From: an uncultured Collinsella sp. | Lineage (GTDB): Bacteria; Actinomycetota; Coriobacteriia; Coriobacteriales; Coriobacteriaceae | Reading direction: 5' to 3' | DNA length: 9,637 bases | Assembly: GCA_900552395.1 (NCBI GenBank) | Contig: URZJ01000058.1 | Coordinates: 1-9,637, forward strand | Shown: positions 1-4,639 of the stretch, piece after piece | How positions within the stretch are numbered: the first letter of the stretch is position 1 | How the letters are laid out: each line of letters opens with the position of its first letter | The notes under the pieces: generated by a model | What the model was told of the DNA's origin: nothing | The model's input: the letters and a program-made list of their open reading frames with translations, nothing else | Database searches by the model: none | Program-made: the position numbers and the translations under genes

Positions 1-1
1 T

Positions 2-469
2 ACCGACATTCCCGCCGTCATGGCTATCTATGACGCGGCCCGCGCCTTTATGCGCGCGCATGGCAACGCCACGCAGTGGCCCGAGGGCACGCCTTCGGCC
101 GAGCAGCTGGCTGCCGATATTGCCGCTGGTGGCAGTTACGTGTGCGAAGTCGACGGCCGCGTGGTGGCGACGTTTGCCTTTTTACCGGGTCCGGACGAGT
201 GCTATGACGTGATTGAGGACGGTCAATGGCGCAGCGACACTCCGTATGCCGTGCTGCATCGCGTGGCATCCGACGGCACCGTGCACGGTATCGCGGCGGC
301 GATGTTTGCCTTTGCCAAGGAATGCGCCGACCATCTGCGTATTGACACGCACGAGGACAACTTGCCCATGCAGGGCGCCATCGCCAAGGCGGGGTTCGAG
401 CGTGTCGGTATCGTCTATGTGTCCGACGGCACGGCGCGTGTCGCGTTTGATTGGCTGCGCGAGGCGTAG
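2..469 (+). CDS. GNAT-family N-acetyltransferase (5' end outside window)
   Basis: The reading frame is open from base 2, so the gene begins upstream; the first Met in the window (20) is probably internal, because the residues before it (TDIPAVMAIYDAARAFM) look like the first helix of a GNAT fold. Conserved-looking GNAT features follow: a central strand pair (YVCEVDGRVVATFAF), the segment LHRVASDGTVHGIAAAMF, which corresponds to the acetyl-CoA-binding strand-loop-helix, and LRIDTHEDNLPMQGAIAKAGF, the usual strand plus helix before the final strands. It presumably transfers an acetyl group from acetyl-CoA to an amine in the cytoplasm. The substrate cannot be read from the sequence. The ORF stops with TAG at 467-469, and a strong hairpin terminator follows 35 bases later, so this is the last gene of its transcript. 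Family call is firm; substrate unknown. Confidence 0.85.
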   Translation, partial: TDIPAVMAIYDAARAFMRAHGNATQWPEGTPSAEQLAADIAAGGSYVCEVDGRVVATFAFLPGPDECYDVIEDGQWRSDTPYAVLHRVASDGTVHGIAAAMFAFAKECADHLRIDTHEDNLPMQGAIAKAGFERVGIVYVSDGTARVAFDWLREA

Positions 470-502
470 GAGCCAAGGCACGTATCATCACCCAGCTCAA
501 AT

Positions 503-700
503 AAAAAATGGCCCCGAGTGGGGCCATTTTTGGTAAAACGCGTCGTTGTGGGACTCGCATTGTTACCGCCCCAGATGAACCCGGGCAGACAAAAAGGGGA
601 GGTGCCGGCTTTCGCAAGGCGCGAACCTACGAAAATCGCCGCGCGGCAACGCGGGGCGATGAGCTCGGTCGGGGGATAGGGCCCGCTTCGCCCACCGGCC
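503..700 (-). ncRNA. Candidate structured non-coding RNA (6S RNA possible)
   Basis: No protein gene fits this stretch, yet it is highly structured and has its own signals on the minus strand: an extended -10 (TGATACAAT, 714 to 706) predicting a start near 700, and the hairpin at 504-531 with a six-U tail as the end, giving about 195-200 nt. Possible pairings are 691-695 with 548-552 (GUGGG/CCCAC) closing the ends, 663-670 with 577-586 (one bulge, one mismatch) as an inner stem, a strong hairpin at 635-660, and one at 600-628 with a GAAA loop. This leaves large unpaired strands between the outer and inner stems, loosely like the central bubble of 6S RNA, and the size fits. The segment GCGGGCCCUAUCCCCCGA is reminiscent of the E. 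coli 6S 5' strand. Against this, the 635-660 hairpin forms a better (GNRA) loop on the plus strand, so a plus-strand leader of the GTPase gene remains possible. The identity is inference. Confidence 0.35.
504..531. terminator. Bidirectional intrinsic terminator
   Basis: A perfect hairpin: TGGCCCC (509-515), loop GAGT, GGGGCCA (520-526). It is flanked by an A-run on the left (503-508) and a T-run on the right (527-531). Read on the plus strand it ends the GNAT transcript with five U. Read on the minus strand it ends anything transcribed leftward from 532-700 with six U. The symmetric A/T flanks suit use from both sides. Confidence 0.88.
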
Positions 701-715
701 CGTAAATTGTATCAT
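687..715 (+). promoter_or_regulatory. Possible promoter of the TetM-like GTPase gene
   Basis: TTCGCC (687-692), a 17-base spacer, and TATCAT (710-715, 5 of 6 to consensus). It predicts transcription from about 722 and a leader of some 54 nt. The -35 is poor. The -10 shares bases with the minus-strand extended -10 at 706-714, so the two promoters would exclude each other. Low confidence. Confidence 0.25.
706..714 (-). promoter_or_regulatory. Extended -10 promoter for the minus-strand RNA
   Basis: On the minus strand this reads TGATACAAT: a TGN extension followed by TACAAT (5 of 6 to TATAAT). The best -35 match is weak (TTCACG, 15-base spacer), which is common for extended -10 promoters. It points away from the GTPase gene and into the candidate RNA. 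Confidence 0.45.
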
Positions 716-775
716 CCAGTGTGGAGCGTGAACGCCCGTTGCCGCGTGCGATGGGCTTGCAATAAGAGGAGAGCC

Positions 776-2779
776 ATGTCGAAGCAAGCGGTCGTTGGAA
801 TCTTGGCGCATGTCGATGCCGGCAAGACCACGTTGGCCGAGGCCATGCTGTTCAACGCGGGCCGCATTCGCAAGCGTGGCCGCGTGGACGATGGCGATTC
901 GCATCTGGACACTAACACGATCGAGCGCGAGCGCGGCATCACGATTTTCTCGTCGCAGGCCGTGCTCGACCACGGCGATACCCACGTCATGCTCGTGGAT
1001 GCTCCCGGCCATGTCGATTTTTCTGCCGAGGCGGAGCGCACACTGCGTGCCCTGGACTACGCGATTCTGGTGGTGGGCGCCAACGATGGCGTGCAGGGGC
1101 ACACCGAAACCCTGTGGCGCCTGCTTGCACGCTATGACATCCCGACGTTCATCTTCATCAACAAGATCGATTTGGAGAATCCCGGCCGCGATGTTTTGCT
1201 GGCACAACTCGGGCAGCGTCTTTCCGAGGGCTGCCTGGATGCCAACGAGCTGCTGGCGGGCGGCGCCGTTCAGGAGGACGCTGCTGCGTTGGACGAAGCG
1301 GCGCTCGAGGAGTTTCTTGAAGCGGGTGAGCTTTCTGTCGCAACGCTGTCGCGCATGGTTGCCGAGCGCAAGCTCTTTCCCTGCTTTGCCGGCTCGGCGC
1401 TCAAGGACCAAGGCGTTGACGAGCTACTGGATGGTATATGCGCGCTGATGCGTGAGCAGGCGTGGCTCCCGGAGTTTGCCGCGCGCGTCTATCGTGTCAG
1501 CCGCGGGGATCGTGGCGAGCGCTTGGCTTGGGTTAAAGTGACCGGCGGCACGCTGCGCGCAAAACAGATGATCAGCGGGCATTCTAGTGCCGAGGCGTGG
1601 GAACAGAAGGTCGATCAGGTACGCATCTATAACGGCGAGAAGTATGAGCTTGCCCAAGAAGTTGCTGCTGGCGGTATTTGCGCCGTGACGGGTCTTGCGC
1701 ACGTTCGCCCAGGGGACGCCCTGGGCGCGGAGTCCGCGGGCGATGCGCCCGTCATTGCGCCAGTCCTCACCTATACGGTGCTGCCGGGCGAACACGACGC
1801 CCATACGGTGTTCAAAGCATTGACTGAGTTGGCGGACGAAGATCCCATGCTCGGCGTAAGCTGGAATACGCATCTTGAGCAGATTCACCTGCAGTTGATG
1901 GGCGCCGTGCAGCTCGAGGTCGTGCAGCGCGTGCTGGCCGATCGTTTTGGCCTTGCGGTCGAGTTTGAGCCCGGCGGCATTCTCTATAAGGAGACGATCT
2001 CGCAGCCGGTCGAGGGTGTGGGCCACTTTGAGCCGCTGCGCCACTATGCCGAGGTGCATCTGCGCCTGGAGCCGTTGCCAGCAGGTTCGGGCGTGCAGTT
2101 TGGCACCGTGACCTCGACCGACGAGCTCGATCTTAACTGGCAGCGTCTGGCACTCACCAACGCCATGGAGCGCGACCACCTGGGCGTGCTGACCGGCTCG
2201 CCCATCACCGATGTGCGCATTACGCTTACGGGCGGCCGCGCGCATGCCAAACACCCCGAGGGCGGCGATTTTCGCCAGGCCACGTACCGCGCGATTCGCC
2301 AGGGTTTGATGCGGGCGCGCGAGGCCGGCGCAGACGTGTTGCTGGAGCCGTGGTACCACTTTGAGCTCGAGGTGCCGGGGGAGTGCGTGGGCCGGGCGCT
2401 CTCGGATGCCACGCGCATGGGTGCCGAGTACGAGCCGCCGGCAATGGCGGGCGAGAGGGCGAAGCTTGTGGGTCGCGTGCCGGCATCCGAGGTGCAGGAT
2501 TATGCGCTGGAGGTAGCTGCCTACACGAGCGGTCGCGGACATCTGTACCTGGAGTTCGCCGGTTATGCGGCTTGCCATGATGCCGAGCGCGTCATCGAGG
2601 CGGCCGCCTATGAGCCCGAGGCCGATCTGCCCAACACGCCCGACTCGGTCTTTTGCGCCCACGGCGCCGGCTACACGGTCAAATGGTACGACGTGCCCGC
2701 CGCGGCGCACGTAAAGGTCGATCCCGCCACCTTCCGCCCCTGGCGAGCAGCCGACGCCGAGTTTTTCGGCCACATGTGA
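776..2779 (+). CDS. TetM/EF-G-like translation factor GTPase
   Basis: Predicted protein of 667 residues, a translational GTPase of the EF-G/ribosomal-protection superfamily acting on the ribosome. All G motifs are visible: G1 AHVDAGKTT (11-19), G2 RGIT (53-56), G3 DAPGH (75-79), G4 NKID (129-132) and a G5-like GSALK near 208. The domain IV/V region follows (GGDFRQATYRAIRQGL near 496) and then a C-terminal stretch, NTPDSVFCAHGAGYTVKW (620-637), which I recognise from a TetM-related paralogue family of anaerobes rather than from Tet(M) itself. It is slightly longer than Tet(M) (639 residues). The start at 776 is preferred over TTG at 707 because GAGGAG (766-771) precedes it and MSKQAVVGILAHVDAGKTT matches family N-termini. 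The TGA stop lies inside the first palindrome, giving a GHM C-terminus. A role in ribosome protection is plausible; tetracycline resistance is not shown. Confidence 0.9.
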   Translation: MSKQAVVGILAHVDAGKTTLAEAMLFNAGRIRKRGRVDDGDSHLDTNTIERERGITIFSSQAVLDHGDTHVMLVDAPGHVDFSAEAERTLRALDYAILVVGANDGVQGHTETLWRLLARYDIPTFIFINKIDLENPGRDVLLAQLGQRLSEGCLDANELLAGGAVQEDAAALDEAALEEFLEAGELSVATLSRMVAERKLFPCFAGSALKDQGVDELLDGICALMREQAWLPEFAARVYRVSRGDRGERLAWVKVTGGTLRAKQMISGHSSAEAWEQKVDQVRIYNGEKYELAQEVAAGGICAVTGLAHVRPGDALGAESAGDAPVIAPVLTYTVLPGEHDAHTVFKALTELADEDPMLGVSWNTHLEQIHLQLMGAVQLEVVQRVLADRFGLAVEFEPGGILYKETISQPVEGVGHFEPLRHYAEVHLRLEPLPAGSGVQFGTVTSTDELDLNWQRLALTNAMERDHLGVLTGSPITDVRITLTGGRAHAKHPEGGDFRQATYRAIRQGLMRAREAGADVLLEPWYHFELEVPGECVGRALSDATRMGAEYEPPAMAGERAKLVGRVPASEVQDYALEVAAYTSGRGHLYLEFAGYAACHDAERVIEAAAYEPEADLPNTPDSVFCAHGAGYTVKWYDVPAAAHVKVDPATFRPWRAADAEFFGHM

Positions 2780-2804
2780 CAAAGGGGCAGCCCCTTTGTC
2801 ACAT
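2774..2804 (+). repeat. Palindrome copy 1 (PAL1)
   Basis: A perfect 15-base inverted repeat around one base: ATGTGACAAAGGGGC, A, GCCCCTTTGTCACAT. It overlaps the end of the TetM-like gene and contains its last codon (ATG) and its TGA stop. It differs from copies 3-5 by a G/C pair in place of A/T next to the centre, changed on both arms. No T-run follows, so it is not a standard intrinsic terminator. Confidence 0.95.
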
Positions 2805-2808
2805 GCTA

Positions 2809-2838
2809 TTGGTATAACTCGGTACAAGTTGGTATAAC
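2809..2838 (+). promoter_or_regulatory. Promoter of the ATPase 1 gene
   Basis: TTGGTA (2809-2814, 4 of 6 to TTGACA), an 18-base spacer, and TATAAC (2833-2838, 5 of 6 to TATAAT) preceded by TGG, an extended -10. The predicted start is near 2845, leaving a leader of about 28 nt with GAGGAGG (2861-2867) five bases before the ATG. It may also serve the GNAT and UvrA2 genes downstream, which show no clear promoters of their own. Confidence 0.55.
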
Positions 2839-2840
2839 TA
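2811..2840 (+). repeat. Three tandem decamers overlapping the promoter (possible operator)
   Basis: Three ten-base units in a row: GGTATAACTC (2811), GGTACAAGTT (2821), GGTATAACTA (2831). Units 1 and 3 share TTGGTATAACT exactly, 20 bases apart. A ten-base period puts each copy on the same face of the helix. The array spans the -35 to -10 region, so a bound protein would block or guide polymerase. The binding protein is unknown. Confidence 0.6.
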
Positions 2841-2872
2841 TTACCAGGGTTTGCCAATCCGAGGAGGCCGAC

Positions 2873-3991
2873 ATGAATCCAAATCCCTTTAAGCCAACGG
2901 CAGGCAAGCGGCCTCCGATGCTCATCGGTCGCGAGTCGGTCGTCGAAGATTTCGAGGAAGGACTCGACAACGGCGCCGGAGCGCCGGGCAGGCTCATGCT
3001 CATTACGGGAAACCGCGGCTGCGGCAAGACGGTTCTCCTGCGGGAGCTGCAACGTCTAGCCAATGAGCGCGGATGGGCGGTTGTCTCCGATTCCGCTTCG
3101 CTTGGCTTATGCGATCGCCTGGCCGACGCGCTTCGCTCGAATAAACCCGTTGTGACGTCAATGGAGTTTGGGCCGTCGTTTGGTCGGATGTCGGTCGAGG
3201 CGGCTCGGGCAAAGGGCCAGACGCTACGGGGGCTGGTCAACGAGCGCCTCAAGAAGCTCGGTCCAGGCAAGGGCATACTGTTTGCGATTGACGAGGCACA
3301 ATCTGCGTCTATCGAGGAACTGGCGGCTCTTGCCGTTCTCTATCAGCAGGTGCTCGGAGATCAGGATGCCACGGGCTTGTCCGATAGCGACCAGCGCGGT
3401 CTTGCGCTGGTGTTCGCCGGCTTACCCAGTATGGTAGACGATTTGCTCGAAGAGCCGAGCGTGACGTTTTTGCGGCGTGCCCAGCAGCGTACGCTGGGGG
3501 CGATATCTTTGCCCAAGGTGCGCGATTCATATATCCAGACGGTTAAAGACGCTGGCCTTTGCGTTGACGCGGAGACGGCGGACCTTGCGGCACACAAGAG
3601 CATGGGGCATCCCTATATGGTTCAGCTGGTGGGATATTACATGTGGCGCTCTGCTGTCCGGCGCAACTCGCGAGTCATTGAAAGACGCGATGTCGAGGGT
3701 GGCCATGCGGATGCCGTCTCCGAGTTCTACGAAGCGGTCGATGCGCCCCTGTATTACGGGCTGCGCAGTCCACAGCGCCTTTTTATCGAGGCCATGGCTA
3801 CTGACGAGGGTAAGCCGACGCGCATGGCGGATATCATTGAGCGCTGCGATCGCACTCAGAGCTGGGCGAGTAAATATCGCGCAAGCCTGATTCGCGAGCG
3901 CGTCATCGAGGCCGCCGGATACGGCCTTGTGCGGTTTACCGTGCCCATGCTGGGCGAGTATATCCGCGATTGCATTATATGGCACGAGTAA
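2873..3991 (+). CDS. AAA-type (Orc1/Cdc6-like) ATPase with C-terminal winged helix, ATPase 1
   Basis: Predicted soluble protein of 372 residues. In order: an N-terminal NPFKPTAGKRPPMLIGR motif (4-20) typical of this family, Walker A GNRGCGKT (46-53), Walker B ILFAIDEAQ with D140/E141, a sensor-1-like strand LVFAGLPS (179-186), the family signature VTFLRRAQQ (197-205), the lid segment YMVQLVGYYMW, and a C-terminal region (about 295-370) that looks like a winged helix (RMADIIERC...SWASKYRASLIRERVI). I see no signal peptide or membrane segment. The family is common and uncharacterised in actinobacteria. A nucleotide-dependent switch that binds DNA is the natural guess, but this is inference. ATG at 2873 follows GAGGAGG at 5 bases. 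The TAA stop overlaps PAL2 by one base. It is a paralogue of the ATPase at 7175-8275, with extra residues near 166-174 (DATGLSDSD) that the other lacks. Confidence 0.88.
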   Translation: MNPNPFKPTAGKRPPMLIGRESVVEDFEEGLDNGAGAPGRLMLITGNRGCGKTVLLRELQRLANERGWAVVSDSASLGLCDRLADALRSNKPVVTSMEFGPSFGRMSVEAARAKGQTLRGLVNERLKKLGPGKGILFAIDEAQSASIEELAALAVLYQQVLGDQDATGLSDSDQRGLALVFAGLPSMVDDLLEEPSVTFLRRAQQRTLGAISLPKVRDSYIQTVKDAGLCVDAETADLAAHKSMGHPYMVQLVGYYMWRSAVRRNSRVIERRDVEGGHADAVSEFYEAVDAPLYYGLRSPQRLFIEAMATDEGKPTRMADIIERCDRTQSWASKYRASLIRERVIEAAGYGLVRFTVPMLGEYIRDCIIWHE

Positions 3992-4020
3992 TGTGACAAG
4001 GGGCAGTCCCTTTGTCACAT
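3991..4020 (+). repeat. Palindrome copy 2 (PAL2), imperfect
   Basis: Left arm ATGTGACAAGGGGC, central A, right arm GTCCCTTTGTCACAT. The left arm lacks one A, giving a single-base bulge, and its G4003 faces T4007, a G-U wobble only in RNA from the plus strand. It looks like a PAL1-type left arm joined to a PAL3-type right arm. It fills most of the 52-base gap between ATPase 1 and the GNAT gene. Confidence 0.93.
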
Positions 4021-4043
4021 CGATGTTTGAGAGAGGTCAAAAC

Positions 4044-4592
4044 ATGGTGATTCATACCGAGCGTTTGACGCTTCGTCCGTGGCGCGAGACGGATGCGGAG
4101 AGCCTGTTTGCATATGCGAGCGACCCGGATGTGGGGCCGGCTGCGGGCTGGCCGCCACATCGAAATGTTGAGGAGAGCAGAGAGATCATTCGAACGGTCT
4201 TTACGGCGCCCCATACCTTTGCCGTTTGCCTGGCTGCGACAGACGAGCCTGTGGGCAGCATCGGGCTTATGCCGCCTCGTTGCGAGTCGAGCGATCGGAG
4301 CGCTGAACTCGAACTCGAGGTGGGGTATTGGGTTGCCAAGCCGTTCTGGGGCCGGGGCTTTGCTCCCGAGGCAGTGCGAGCCATGCAGCGCTATGCGTTC
4401 GAAACGCTTGGCTGCAAGGCGCTTTGGTGCGGATACTACGAGGGCAATAACAAGTCGTTACGCGTTCAGCAAAAGTGTGGATTCGTGCCGCATCACGTTG
4501 AGCGCGACGTGCCCTGCGAGCTTATGGGCGATGTGCGTACCGAGTGCTTTACGTATTTGACCTGCGAAGACTGGCGCAGACAGACAATGTGA
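4044..4592 (+). CDS. GNAT acetyltransferase, RimJ/RimL type
   Basis: Predicted cytoplasmic enzyme of 182 residues using acetyl-CoA to acetylate an amine on a protein or small molecule. The N-terminus HTERLTLRPWRETDAESLF is the usual start of RimJ/RimL-like GNAT proteins. The acetyl-CoA pyrophosphate loop is WGRGFAPEA (102-110), following the strand LEVGYWVAKPF, and NNKSLRVQQKCGF (135-147) is the conserved Asn-Ser/helix segment near the C-terminus. Length is normal for the family. The ATG at 4044 has GAGAGG seven bases upstream; the frame is open further back, but that part overlaps ATPase 1 and PAL2. It ends in Gln-Thr-Met-TGA, where Met and stop come from PAL3. It lies between ATPase 1 and UvrA2 on the same strand with short gaps, so co-transcription is likely. 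The substrate could be a ribosomal protein or an antibiotic; the sequence does not decide. Confidence 0.88.
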   Translation: MVIHTERLTLRPWRETDAESLFAYASDPDVGPAAGWPPHRNVEESREIIRTVFTAPHTFAVCLAATDEPVGSIGLMPPRCESSDRSAELELEVGYWVAKPFWGRGFAPEAVRAMQRYAFETLGCKALWCGYYEGNNKSLRVQQKCGFVPHHVERDVPCELMGDVRTECFTYLTCEDWRRQTM

Positions 4593-4618
4593 CAAAGGGA
4601 CAGTCCCTTTGTCACATT
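4586..4618 (+). repeat. Palindrome copy 3 (PAL3)
   Basis: A perfect 16-base inverted repeat around a central A: AATGTGACAAAGGGAC, A, GTCCCTTTGTCACATT. It includes the final ATG and TGA of the GNAT gene (4587-4592). The core 31 bases are identical to PAL4. It occupies most of the gap before the UvrA2-like gene. Confidence 0.95.
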
Positions 4619-4639
4619 CGATCAACAGGGAGGAAAGCG

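Noticed and set aside
707..775. Upstream TTG start for the TetM-like gene
   Set aside because: It has no ribosome site, overlaps the predicted promoter, and adds 23 residues not seen in the family. The ATG at 776 has GAGGAG just upstream.
563..1411. Minus-strand open frame of 282 codons
   Set aside because: It is antisense to the GTPase N-terminal domain and to the candidate RNA region. Composition is Arg/His-rich and low in recognisable motifs.
776..2779. Calling the GTPase tet(M) or a proven tetracycline-resistance gene
   Set aside because: The C-terminal segment and length differ from Tet(M), and related paralogues exist without shown resistance, so no gene symbol was given.
1424..3052. 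Long minus-strand open frame (542 codons) opposite the TetM-like gene
   Set aside because: It is antisense to a clear GTPase with all motifs, also runs across PAL1 and the ATPase 1 promoter, and its translation shows no recognisable domain. Long antisense frames are expected in GC-rich genes.
3527..4018. Minus-strand open frame of 163 codons opposite ATPase 1
   Set aside because: It would start inside PAL2 and is antisense to the winged-helix part of ATPase 1. The translation has no family resemblance.
4544..4639. Earlier start for the UvrA2-like gene
   Set aside because: It would overlap the end of the GNAT gene and translate PAL3. The ATG at 4640 has GGGAGG upstream and fits the family N-terminus.
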